The notes: a model not told the origin generated them from the letters alone. A stretch of DNA of 13,979 nucleotides from an uncultured delta proteobacterium (GCA_903924805.1 CAIYCZ010000300.1:1-13979), one strand, 5' to 3'; numbered from the stretch's first letter, positions 1 through 6,706 are shown. Numbers and translations are program-made.

Positions 1-942
1 AACTCCCTGCAAAGCTTCCTTCAGATACAGCAGCGCATTGGGCATATGCGCTGCAAAGGCGGTTTTCCCTTTATCCATGGTAAGATAGGCAAATGCACCG
101 AGCGCCTGCATGTTGCGCTGCAGTCCGGCAAGATGGAATGTCTGGATAAACTGTTCCTTATCTGCTTCCACCCCCCATGCCGTAGTTAATGTCTCTATAT
201 AAAAATTAAGAAGTTCATTTCTGTCTTTTTCGTTCAGGACATAATAGGCGTCTTTGAGCAGTGACACTGCATCGTACTGCAACAGCCCTCTGGTTGCTGT
301 CTGAAAATCAATGATGCGCACTCGCCCGTTTTTAAAATAAATATTCTGTGACTGAAAATCCCGGTGCATAAAGTACTTTGGCTCATCCGCAAGGGCAGCA
401 CCAAGCAGGTGAAACTCCCTCTCCAGTTCTTCTTCCGCTTCAATCTGCATGCTGCAAAACCGTTTCAGGAAGCACTCGGTAAAATAGTCTGTCTCCCAGC
501 GGAGGGCTTCATAGCCGAAATTTCTGCCCTTAAGATACGCGCAGCTTTCAAGGGAACCTGCGGTCTTCATCTGCATTTCAGCAAGGCTGACAAGCACCTT
601 CTGGTAACGGGCAGTTTTTTCCTCTCCGCTAAGAGGCTTTTTGAGTATGGCGTAAAGGCTTTCGTCTCCAAGGTCTTCTAAAAGCACCATGCGCCGGTCA
701 GCATCACAGGCAATAATTTCCGGAACGCCGATCCCGTGGCTGAAAAGAAATGTACCCACTGAAATATAGGATGCGATATCAAACCGGGGAGACCTGCTCG
801 CCATGACAACAACAGAGCTGTCACTATGTTTAATACGGTAGAAGAGCCGGTCCGATCCCCCTTCAGTGAGCGGAATAATCTCTGCCTGTGAAAGGGGGAG
901 TTGAATCTGTGCCGCTTTCAGAAGCTGCTGAAGTTTTCTCAT
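1..942 (-). CDS. APH-fold sugar kinase (AmgK-like), 3' end outside window
   Basis: This frame is open for 314 codons from the ATG at 942 to the window edge with no stop, so the C-terminus is missing. It has the catalytic core of the aminoglycoside phosphotransferase/choline kinase superfamily: the loop HRDFQSQNIYF near residues 195-205 (catalytic Asp and Mg-binding Asn) and the metal motif DFQ about ten residues later, followed by RGLLQYD. The N-terminal TEGGSDRLFYRI resembles a nucleotide-binding loop. The start lies 10 bases after the stop of the nucleotidyltransferase gene, without a clear Shine-Dalgarno, which suggests translational coupling. In Pseudomonas an AmgK (anomeric MurNAc/GlcNAc kinase) and MurU pair works in peptidoglycan recycling, and AmgK is about 340 residues, close to the expected length here. 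The kinase class is well supported. The AmgK assignment is an inference from the pairing, and another sugar-1-kinase is possible. Confidence 0.85.
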   Translation of the reverse strand, partial: MRKLQQLLKAAQIQLPLSQAEIIPLTEGGSDRLFYRIKHSDSSVVVMASRSPRFDIASYISVGTFLFSHGIGVPEIIACDADRRMVLLEDLGDESLYAILKKPLSGEEKTARYQKVLVSLAEMQMKTAGSLESCAYLKGRNFGYEALRWETDYFTECFLKRFCSMQIEAEEELEREFHLLGAALADEPKYFMHRDFQSQNIYFKNGRVRIIDFQTATRGLLQYDAVSLLKDAYYVLNEKDRNELLNFYIETLTTAWGVEADKEQFIQTFHLAGLQRNMQALGAFAYLTMDKGKTAFAAHMPNALLYLKEALQGV

Positions 943-952
943 TATGCCGGGC

Positions 953-1885
953 TCACTCTGCATTGGCCTGAAACGCTCTCCCCACAATGGAATTTTTAAT
1001 ATTCACTCCCTCTTCGATAATAACATCATCCCAGAGGATTGCATTCTCCAGGCTGCTTTTTTTCCTGAGGATGCACCGTTTCCCCACCGAAGCAAACCCC
1101 TTGAACTGCACCCCGTCTGCAACCAGTGTGTCTTCTTCAATATAAATACCATCAGGAGGGATCACCACCTCGGCAATTAAAGGTTTTTTTCGACATAATA
1201 TATCGCGGTGAACCTCAAAGTAGCTTTTAACCGTGCCGACATCCCGCCATTCATAACCGTCTGCGATAATGGCATCTATCCGGTGCGCTCCCTTTCTTAT
1301 TATTTCCAAACAAAGGGGAATAAGGTCACCGGGGCCTTCGGGTATGAGCGGTAACATCCCCGCATCCATAAACGCAAGCCCGGTATAGGCAAGTTTTTTT
1401 ACCCAGGACAGGGGTTTAAGCGTATCACGGATATCGCAGATAGTTCCATCCGCTGCAAGGCTGACATTATTATACGGCGGATAATCGTGTAAAACCATCG
1501 TGATGAGGGAGCGTTTTTTCTGATAGGCGGCAGCCATCTGGTCAATGGGGATAGTGCTTAAGATATCTCCGTTATGAATCATAAAAAATTCTTCATGCTT
1601 TAAGAATTCTCTGAAAGCACCAATACCGCCGGCCACTCCCAGTATATCGGACTCATAGGAGACGGTGATGTTAATACCAAAGTCCTCATCCTGGAGAAAC
1701 TGCCTCACCTGGTCCGCATGGTGGTGTATATTCACGCCGGCTTCAGTAATGCCGCACCCCCTCAGCTTTCTGAGAATATGCCACAGCAGTGGCCTTCCCA
1801 GGATAGGGATAAGGGGCTTTGGCAGATAGTCGGACAGGGGGCTCAGCCGTGTCCCGTATCCTGCAGCAAGTATAATGGTTTTCAT
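953..1885 (-). CDS. Sugar-1-phosphate nucleotidyltransferase (MurU/ManC-like)
   Basis: The predicted 310-residue cytosolic enzyme transfers a nucleotidyl group to a sugar 1-phosphate to give an NDP-sugar. It opens with the family signature LAAGYGTRLSPLSDYLPKPL (residues about 6-25), which contains G-x-GTR and the PKPL lysine motif. The metal-binding HNGD lies near residue 105 and WRDVGTVKSYFEVHRD near 215-230. After the catalytic domain come about 80 residues with hexapeptide-like periodicity (IYIEEDTLVADGV, VIIEEGVNIKNSIVG), suggesting a short left-handed beta-helix. MurU proper is only about 220 residues and lacks this, so ManC- or GlmU-like relatives are also possible. An ATG four codons upstream (1897) is an alternative start. 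I chose 1885 because the family normally begins one or two residues before the I-I-L-A-A-G strand. Neither start has a strong ribosome-binding site. It is the first gene of an operon with the kinase. Confidence 0.88.
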   Translation of the reverse strand: MKTIILAAGYGTRLSPLSDYLPKPLIPILGRPLLWHILRKLRGCGITEAGVNIHHHADQVRQFLQDEDFGINITVSYESDILGVAGGIGAFREFLKHEEFFMIHNGDILSTIPIDQMAAAYQKKRSLITMVLHDYPPYNNVSLAADGTICDIRDTLKPLSWVKKLAYTGLAFMDAGMLPLIPEGPGDLIPLCLEIIRKGAHRIDAIIADGYEWRDVGTVKSYFEVHRDILCRKKPLIAEVVIPPDGIYIEEDTLVADGVQFKGFASVGKRCILRKKSSLENAILWDDVIIEEGVNIKNSIVGRAFQANAE

Positions 1886-1935
1886 AACAGTACCCATAGT
1901 AAAAACATTTTTTACAAATATCCAGTATTTTCTCC

Positions 1936-1965
1936 TTAACTTTTCAGTTATTTTGTACTATTATA
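1936..1965. promoter_or_regulatory. Overlapping divergent promoter candidates
   Basis: On the plus strand TTAACT (1936-1941) and TATTAT (1959-1964) are 17 bases apart, a good sigma-70 spacing ahead of the split-barrel gene. On the minus strand a perfect TATAAT occupies 1965-1960, facing the nucleotidyltransferase gene, but I see no good -35 for it. The two -10 elements overlap, and a short inverted repeat TTGTA-N6-TACAA (1953-1968) spans them. This is motif matching only. Confidence 0.4.
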
Positions 1966-1999
1966 CAAGGCACAAGGCAGGAACCACTGAGCACAGAAT
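1965..1999. repeat. Degenerate heptamer repeat, block 1
   Basis: Five consecutive 7-base units can be read: ACAAGGC, ACAAGGC, AGGAACC, ACTGAGC and ACAGAAT. The first two are identical. All start with A, and four of the five end in C. The block would lie in the 5' untranslated leader of the split-barrel gene if the plus-strand promoter call is right. Confidence 0.55.
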
Positions 2000-2016
2000 A
2001 CTATATAAATTTCAAA

Positions 2017-2051
2017 AGCTGATCGCTAAAGGCTGACGGCTGATAGCTTTT
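2017..2051. repeat. Degenerate heptamer repeat, block 2
   Basis: Five 7-base units can be read: AGCTGAT, CGCTAAA, GGCTGAC, GGCTGAT and AGCTTTT. The consensus is about GGCTGAT, unrelated to block 1 seventeen bases upstream. The ends form a 7-base inverted repeat, AAAAGCT (2014-2020) with AGCTTTT (2045-2051), so the block could fold as a hairpin just before the ribosome-binding site AAAGGA (2052-2057). Confidence 0.6.
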
Positions 2052-2062
2052 AAAGGACCTCT

Positions 2063-2491
2063 ATGCGAGCCATGACTGAAAAGGAAATCAGGGATTTCAT
2101 CAAGACATGGACCTGGGGTACGCTTATTGCCGTTGACGGCAATAAGCCGTATGCGGTCGAGCTTTCATATGGAACCGACGGGGAATTCATACACTGCGGC
2201 TCAATGCCCGGCGGCCGGATGGCCGCGTGCATCAGGTCCAACCCCCATGTGGTCTTTAAAATCTGTGATGCTGACTGGAGTTATAGTAAATGGAGGGCTG
2301 TTATCATCGAGGGAACGGCTGAACGGCTCACCAGGTATGACGATATCCTCAATTCAGTACGGTGTATCGCGCGGCAGAGAAAGCTGCCGGAAAACGCATT
2401 TGACAGTATTGCCCGCCGGGTTGCAGACGACCCGGAAAGCAACTCAATTCGAATACCGGTCAAAGTGTTCGGAGGAAAAATAAGCGGGTAA
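2063..2491 (+). CDS. Pyridoxamine 5'-phosphate oxidase family, FMN split-barrel protein
   Basis: The predicted 142-residue protein matches small FMN- or heme-binding split-barrel flavoproteins. The N-terminus (residues 4-45) has a helix and then strands with the pattern GTLIAVDGNKPYAVELSYG, followed by GEFIHCGSMPGGRMAACIRSNPHVVFKI (about 48-75), where such proteins contact flavin phosphate. A strand with a conserved-looking RAVIIEGTAERL follows at 85-97. The length is typical of the stand-alone family. AAAGGA ends five bases before the ATG and fixes the start. The C-terminal half ends in the strand RIPVKVFGGKISG. Proteins of this family reduce or bind varied substrates, and the true substrate cannot be read here. 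It is divergent from the nucleotidyltransferase gene and lies between two pairs of heptamer-repeat blocks, with no obvious functional partner. Confidence 0.85.
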   Translation: MRAMTEKEIRDFIKTWTWGTLIAVDGNKPYAVELSYGTDGEFIHCGSMPGGRMAACIRSNPHVVFKICDADWSYSKWRAVIIEGTAERLTRYDDILNSVRCIARQRKLPENAFDSIARRVADDPESNSIRIPVKVFGGKISG

Positions 2492-2495
2492 CATA

Positions 2496-2530
2496 GAATG
2501 CGGATTGCAGATTTCGGAATGCGGAATGGA
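2496..2530. repeat. Degenerate heptamer repeat, block 3
   Basis: Five 7-base units can be read just after the stop of the split-barrel gene: GAATGCG, GATTGCA, GATTTCG, GAATGCG and GAATGGA. Units 1 and 4 are identical, and every unit begins with GA. Confidence 0.65.
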
Positions 2531-2545
2531 TAAGAAAGATAGGGG

Positions 2546-2573
2546 GTCGTGACTGGGGACTCCGGGTTAGGAA
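2546..2573. repeat. Degenerate heptamer repeat, block 4
   Basis: Weaker 7-base units can be read: GTCGTGA, CTGGGGA, CTCCGGG and TTAGGAA, with a consensus near CTCGGGA. The block begins 15 bases after block 3 ends and differs from it in sequence. Alone it would not be convincing. Its support is mainly the company of the other three blocks. Confidence 0.4.
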
Positions 2574-2603
2574 AATGTTTTAATTATTATAGCGGAGAGA
2601 CGT

Positions 2604-2942
2604 ATGGATAAAAAAAAGCTTTTACTTATCGGTTTCATCTCATTGTTGATTTTCGCCCTTCCTGCACAAGCACCGGCAAAGACTTACAAAGAATGCAACT
2701 TCTTTACCAAAGGATGCCTCAATGGCGCCTCGACTATCCTGTCGCTGCCTTATTTCCCGGTGAAGCTGGGCTACGCGCTCATGGGAACACTCACTGCCGG
2801 AACGCTCAATGCCTGTACCCTGAAATACGCAGAGCCGGTTACTGAAAAGATCGCAATAAGGGCAGCCGGCGGTGACTGGTACATCACCCCGCAGATACTG
2901 CTCGGTGAAAAAAAATTGTCATTCAGCGGCTCCCCTGATTAG
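2604..2942 (+). CDS. Small exported protein of unknown function
   Basis: The 112-residue protein has a clear Sec signal peptide: a lysine-rich start (MDKKK), a hydrophobic core to about residue 20, and a probable cleavage site after ALPAQA or APA. The mature part is about 86 residues. It has a cysteine pair (CNFFTKGC), a small hydrophobic, Gly/Ala-rich stretch (FPVKLGYALMGTLTAGTLNA, about 50-69) and the ending GGDWYITPQILLGEKKLSF. I recall short exported proteins with a similar ending (Gly-Gly-aspartate/aromatic, then ITP or LTP, then L-x-G) from Desulfobacterota-like genomes, but cannot name a domain. There is no lipobox. A purine-rich GCGGAGAG lies six bases before the ATG. The gene follows the split-barrel gene by 112 bases of heptamer-repeat DNA and is convergent with the PIG-L gene. 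The role is unknown; a periplasmic location is inferred. Confidence 0.72.
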   Translation: MDKKKLLLIGFISLLIFALPAQAPAKTYKECNFFTKGCLNGASTILSLPYFPVKLGYALMGTLTAGTLNACTLKYAEPVTEKIAIRAAGGDWYITPQILLGEKKLSFSGSPD

Positions 2943-2986
2943 TGAGCACTGGTTCAGGTTTACCTCTAACCGCAGTCTGCAGATGG

Positions 2987-3775
2987 TTATTTTATACGTT
3001 TTAATAATCTTTTTGTAAAAGCGTCTACACGCAACCTTTTATTTAAAATAAGTTCCCGCATTTCAAGGAACAATTCAACATGCGTGAACCGTTCCGGACC
3101 GTGTGTCTCTAAAAATACCGCTTCATACCGATTCCTGCCAAGAATTCCCTCATCATATGCCTTAGTCTCAATCTGGCTGCGGTGCTTTCGAATAGCCGTG
3201 CGCTTGATTTTAATTACGCTGGAGATATCAACGGGGTTCAGCCCTTCAATCCCATACACGCCACCCCACACACTGTATCCCCGGAGTCCGGGAGAATATT
3301 CTTTGATACCTCTCAGAGCCCTTATAGTGAGTTCTGTAACAGCCCGGTGTGTCGGGTGTGTGTCAAGAGGAGAAGGGAGATATATTGATTCAGGTAAAAG
3401 ATAGGTAATAACATCAGCTATAGCATCACCTGCAGCGCTTGTCCTCCCGCGCACCAGCATGGTACTCTGAAAGCCAAGAAAAATCCCTGCCCGCGCCCTG
3501 ACAACCCGTAATGCATCGACTGCTTCGTGCTGCCGGGTATGTATAACTTCTTTATCCGCTGGCCCGCGCGGGTAACAGCGCCCGTCAGTCACATACAGGG
3601 AAAACACGTTCATGCCTTTTGCCGCAAGCATGGCCATGGTGCCTCCTGCACCGATGACATCGTCATCCGGGTGCGGGGCGATAATGAGCACGGTGCCCGG
3701 CCGCCGCGCAAATTTTTCCAGATTAAAAGGATAACGCGCCGGTATAACCTTTTCTTTAAAAGAAAACGCTGGCAT
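2987..3775 (-). CDS. PIG-L/LmbE family zinc deacetylase
   Basis: The predicted 262-residue hydrolase belongs to the family that removes N-acetyl groups from GlcNAc-type sugars (PIG-L, MshB, BshB, LmbE relatives). The hallmark is IIAPHPDDDVIGAGGT near residues 31-46, which supplies the zinc-binding His and Asp. The second metal motif HPTH lies at 140-143, preceded by LPSPLDT. A longer frame from a GTG at 3838 would add 21 residues including a hydrophobic stretch. I prefer the ATG at 3775 because GGAG stands five bases upstream of it and the GTG has no ribosome-binding site, so the protein is probably cytoplasmic. It is the last gene of a run with the SpoIID and NTF2-like genes, about 100 bases after the latter. 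That suggests an envelope-glycan substrate, but this is inferred from position only. Confidence 0.88.
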   Translation of the reverse strand: MPAFSFKEKVIPARYPFNLEKFARRPGTVLIIAPHPDDDVIGAGGTMAMLAAKGMNVFSLYVTDGRCYPRGPADKEVIHTRQHEAVDALRVVRARAGIFLGFQSTMLVRGRTSAAGDAIADVITYLLPESIYLPSPLDTHPTHRAVTELTIRALRGIKEYSPGLRGYSVWGGVYGIEGLNPVDISSVIKIKRTAIRKHRSQIETKAYDEGILGRNRYEAVFLETHGPERFTHVELFLEMRELILNKRLRVDAFTKRLLKRIK

Positions 3776-3876
3776 GACCGCTCCAATTAGCAGCACGTTG
3801 AGCAGATGGCGTCGTGCACCGGTACCTCTTCTCAGCACAAGTGCAGATCATTGCGGTGTAACGGAGAGTAGTCCTT

Positions 3877-4413
3877 TCAGGAAAACCAGCTGAAGGGCCA
3901 CCACCATTTCTTTTTTGGTGCCGGTTCCTGAAGTTCCGGAGAGTTAAACGACAGGAGAGCAACCTGTAATTTTTTATCAACCCGTTCAAGCGTCAGACGG
4001 ATAATAACCGGGGCAGGCACCCGGGAAAAGACGGCATGGTAAAACAGTATATAATGCTGGTTCATTTTCTCTATTTTCCTGAGCTGGGCTGAACTATAAC
4101 TATAGGTACCCAGTCGTGACCGCAGGAATTTATTATTTTTATTAAAAACTTTTTTTGTATAGGCTGCTCTCATAGTAGCATTAAAGTACCTGATATAGGT
4201 TTCATACTTTTGTTCCTTCATGGCTATCAGGATATTCTCCATGATCGGCCCTGCTTCCTGAGATACCTGCTCTGTTTCTGTTTTTTTTGCTGGCGCAGTA
4301 GAACTGATTGACGTGCTGGCCTTTTTGTTCTTATTAAGATCTTCGCTTTTAGCTCCCAGAGAGATGAGAGCTGCTAACAAAATTACCGGTAACACTGCTA
4401 TATTCTTCACCAT
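3877..4413 (-). CDS. Exported NTF2-like (DUF3887/DUF4019-like) protein with Trp-rich tail
   Basis: The 178-residue protein has a signal peptide (residues 1-22, ending LISLGAKSE) and a low-complexity Lys/Ser/Thr linker to about 55. A compact alpha+beta domain of about 100 residues follows, resembling NTF2-like domains: a helix MENILIAMKEQKYETYIRYF, then FLRSRLGTYSYSSAQLRKIEKM and strands such as HYILFYHAVFSR and VIIRLTLERVDKKLQVALLSF. It ends in an unusual tail, PAPKKKWWWPFSWFS: a basic patch followed by five aromatic tryptophan/phenylalanine clusters. GGAGGA four bases before the ATG is a strong ribosome-binding site, and only 15 bases separate it from the SpoIID stop, so the two are surely co-transcribed. 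It was probably sent to the periplasm or outer face. The family name is a fold-level guess; the function is unknown. Confidence 0.75.
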   Translation of the reverse strand: MVKNIAVLPVILLAALISLGAKSEDLNKNKKASTSISSTAPAKKTETEQVSQEAGPIMENILIAMKEQKYETYIRYFNATMRAAYTKKVFNKNNKFLRSRLGTYSYSSAQLRKIEKMNQHYILFYHAVFSRVPAPVIIRLTLERVDKKLQVALLSFNSPELQEPAPKKKWWWPFSWFS

Positions 4414-4428
4414 AGCTCCTCCATTATC

Positions 4429-5988
4429 TTAATTGATGCTCTGTATCTTTATAAGTACCGTGCCCGGATAATAAAACTGCAGTATTTGCTCACAGGCATA
4501 ACCACGGTGTGCCATCTGACATGCCCCCCACTGGCTCATTCCTGCGCCATGGCCGTACCCCTTACCTTTAAATATAAACATTTGTTTTTTTCTTTCAACA
4601 GTAAAATATGAGCTTTTTATTTTTGCAGGACCCACTATCAGCCTGAAACTGTTTCCAGAAACATAAAATGATTCTGTACCGGTGCCTATCTGCAGGGCGA
4701 CAATCCGCCCTGAACAGTCTTTTTCAACCGGCGTTATAGTTTGTACGGTATTGGCAGGAAAGCCATAGTTTTTTAAACGCTCACCAATATCATCTGCCCG
4801 GAGAGTTTGTTCCCAGTTGAAACCGCGTGTATCTATGCTGAAAGCATCCTGTCTCCGTTCAAGATACGGCACGCGCCATCCCCAGATGGTTTCTGTTTCT
4901 GCAGTCTCCCCGCCGCTATTTGAGTGGTACAGCGCACAGATTATTTTTTTATCATACGTAAGAGCAAGACCCCTCGTGTGATCCACCGCAGTTATGTATG
5001 ACGCGTTCTCCTTTTCTTTCCCTCCGTAGACCTGCGATGCGGTGGTAGCGAGCAGATCATAGAGCTCGTGCTTTCTTTTTACCATGTGGTACAGAGCATA
5101 GGTCCGTGCGGCAATTGCCTGAGACTGCAGGGCTGATGCAGGCCAGGACGATGGCACTTCATGTGACAGAACGCTGTAAAGATATTCTTCCAGCCGCAGA
5201 TGATTTACCAGCACAAGGTGCCCGTCCTTCACATGAGCCCATAGCAGGCCTCGATATGTTTTATTATCAGCCACAATATCAGTACTGCCGCGAGATTCTA
5301 TCCTGACCGGGCTTTTCATCTTCCCGTATTTTTCAACATATATGCTGTCTCCATCAGCTCTGCATTGAACGGTTTCGCCGGATACAACATTTACCCGGGC
5401 AGAGAGCGGGGGAGTATATAGTTCCAGCCCTCCCGGCGAAGAAAAAACAACAGGGGCTGCGTCATCCTTCAACAACACGCGCACCTGCTGAGGAAATGAT
5501 TGCCCGGCAGAAAGGGGCGTGTCATCGCCGGTGCCCTCTCCTTTTTCTGCTTTCTCCATTTCCTCCGTTACGCGGTTATCCCGTGCGTATTCAGGATATG
5601 AAGAAGTAATCGTCCGGTAGTGCTTCAGGGCTGTTTCCCGCAGCCCTTTTCTGAATAAGATCCGTGCTATACGGAGATGGACTTCCGGTGCGCACGAGGC
5701 ACCCGGATATTTTTCCCCTATCATGGTGTACATTTTCAGTGCGTGTTCATCGTCTTCCAGGAACTCATAATATATATCACCAACATTTTTATACAGAGAA
5801 ACTGCGGTGTCCCATTTATTAAGGGAAATGTCCCTGTAGAAGCTGAGCGCCTCCAGGTAACGGCCATTTCTTCTATATGTTTCAGCTATGGTATATAAAC
5901 TATACGGGACAACCGACTGTGCGGGGGATGAAACACGCAGAGCGCCATATACCAGAAGGAACAGTAAAAAGATACGTCTTCCTTTCAT
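4429..5988 (-). CDS. TPR-containing SpoIID/LytB domain protein
   Basis: The 519-residue exported protein begins with a signal peptide (about 1-23). TPR-like helical repeats span about 28-140 (YTIAETYRRNGRYLEALSFY, GDIYYEF..DDEHALKMY, IARILFRKGLRETALKHY). The SpoIID/LytB domain covers about 165-515. Its core is LRLEEYLYSVLSHEVPSSWP followed by ALQSQAIAARTYAL. Glu277 in HEVP matches the essential glutamate of SpoIID lytic transglycosylases, which cut peptidoglycan from which stem peptides have been removed. The C-terminal signature GYGHGAGMSQWG is at 477-488 and the tail FYYPGTVLI is typical. At 355-360 the sequence is HSNSGG, so serine stands where clostridial SpoIID has a zinc-binding cysteine. 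The window shows no sporulation genes. A vegetative wall-remodelling role, with TPRs for partner binding, is likely. It heads the NTF2-like and PIG-L genes. Confidence 0.92.
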   Translation of the reverse strand: MKGRRIFLLFLLVYGALRVSSPAQSVVPYSLYTIAETYRRNGRYLEALSFYRDISLNKWDTAVSLYKNVGDIYYEFLEDDEHALKMYTMIGEKYPGASCAPEVHLRIARILFRKGLRETALKHYRTITSSYPEYARDNRVTEEMEKAEKGEGTGDDTPLSAGQSFPQQVRVLLKDDAAPVVFSSPGGLELYTPPLSARVNVVSGETVQCRADGDSIYVEKYGKMKSPVRIESRGSTDIVADNKTYRGLLWAHVKDGHLVLVNHLRLEEYLYSVLSHEVPSSWPASALQSQAIAARTYALYHMVKRKHELYDLLATTASQVYGGKEKENASYITAVDHTRGLALTYDKKIICALYHSNSGGETAETETIWGWRVPYLERRQDAFSIDTRGFNWEQTLRADDIGERLKNYGFPANTVQTITPVEKDCSGRIVALQIGTGTESFYVSGNSFRLIVGPAKIKSSYFTVERKKQMFIFKGKGYGHGAGMSQWGACQMAHRGYACEQILQFYYPGTVLIKIQSIN

Positions 5989-6124
5989 CAGCTTTTACCG
6001 TGCTTGATATCTGCGGCAATAGTATTGGAAATAGACAAAGATGGCAAGAATAAATCGTTCTACACGTTCAGTAAGGATAAGCGGGAGACTGCTGCCATTA
6101 GCGAAAGGGGTAACGATATGCAAT

Positions 6125-6625
6125 TCACCAGGCAGGCATTGCGTTCTTTACTTCTTTAAGGAGTGCATCGAGATTGAAGGGTTTAAGGAGAATGCCTTGC
6201 GCGTGTGCCTTGAGCGTGTTGATCTGTGCATGTCCTACGCAATGACCGGTTGCTATGAGCACCCGCACTGACGGATCGATCTCTGCAAGGTGTATCAAAA
6301 AGCTTTCACCGTCCATGACCGGCATACCCAGGTCAAGTATTATCAGGTCAAAACGGTCGCCCTGTTCAAGAGCCTCTTTATAAAGGGTGAGGGCCTCTTC
6401 CCCGTGAGCGGCTACCGTAACGTTATACCCTGAAGATTCAAGAAGCTGCTGAGCGATCTCGCGCAGATGAGGCTCATCATCCACCACCAGTATTGATTGG
6501 CCATTGCCTTGAGGTATGGTTACTTCCAGTAAATCGGCGGGTATATTTTCTCCAACTTTCGAATTTAATCTCATTACAATATACCAGTATGATTTGTTTA
6601 GTATTTCTGCAAAGTTATGCCCCAA
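6125..6625 (-). CDS. Single-domain response regulator (REC)
   Basis: The protein carries one receiver domain (about residues 43-163 of 166) and no output domain. Asp49-Asp50 form the acidic pocket, Asp98 in LIILDLGMPVMDG is the phosphoacceptor, Thr126 (IATG) and Lys148 (LKPF) complete the active site. It would act as a CheY/Spo0F-type relay or by protein contacts. The start is uncertain. The longest frame begins at a TTG (6625), and an ATG at 6574 would give 149 residues with the receiver domain intact. Neither has a convincing ribosome-binding site. The short lead LLEVTIPQGNGQSILVVDDE resembles the join between kinase and receiver in hybrid kinases, so the gene may descend from one. It is divergent from the hybrid kinase across a 177-base region with inverted repeats, and is a natural candidate partner. 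Confidence 0.88.
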   Translation of the reverse strand: MGHNFAEILNKSYWYIVMRLNSKVGENIPADLLEVTIPQGNGQSILVVDDEPHLREIAQQLLESSGYNVTVAAHGEEALTLYKEALEQGDRFDLIILDLGMPVMDGESFLIHLAEIDPSVRVLIATGHCVGHAQINTLKAHAQGILLKPFNLDALLKEVKNAMPAW

Positions 6626-6667
6626 AAGGCAGTTACGTTACTTCTAAACCTTTTTCGACCTGACAAA

Positions 6668-6693
6668 TAAGAATCTTTAATATGTTATTCTTA
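6668..6693. promoter_or_regulatory. Inverted repeat, possible operator
   Basis: TAAGAAT (6668-6674) and ATTCTTA (6687-6693) form a perfect 7-base inverted repeat with a 12-base spacer. It lies between the divergent response regulator and kinase genes. The half-site spacing of about two helical turns (19 bases centre to centre) would fit a dimeric regulator. No protein in the window is an obvious DNA-binding partner. Confidence 0.3.
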
Positions 6694-6706
6694 GATAATA
6701 GACGGC

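Noticed and set aside
364..681. 105-codon plus-strand frame
   Set aside because: It lies fully inside the kinase gene on the opposite strand, which has intact catalytic motifs; the frame has no recognisable domain or ribosome-binding site.
2127..2483. 118-codon frame within the split-barrel gene
   Set aside because: It is a shifted reading of the flavoprotein gene on the same strand, with no motif.
1965..2573. CRISPR array
   Set aside because: The units are 7 bases, contiguous and degenerate, without spacers or cas genes.
2967..2989. Hairpin TAACC/GGTTA between convergent genes
   Set aside because: The stem is only five bases with a 13-base loop and a weak T-run, and it overlaps the PIG-L stop; not convincing as a terminator.
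3776..3838. N-terminal extension of the PIG-L protein with a hydrophobic segment from a GTG start
   Set aside because: The GTG has no ribosome-binding site, while the ATG at 3775 has GGAG five bases upstream; the apparent signal sequence is probably untranslated.
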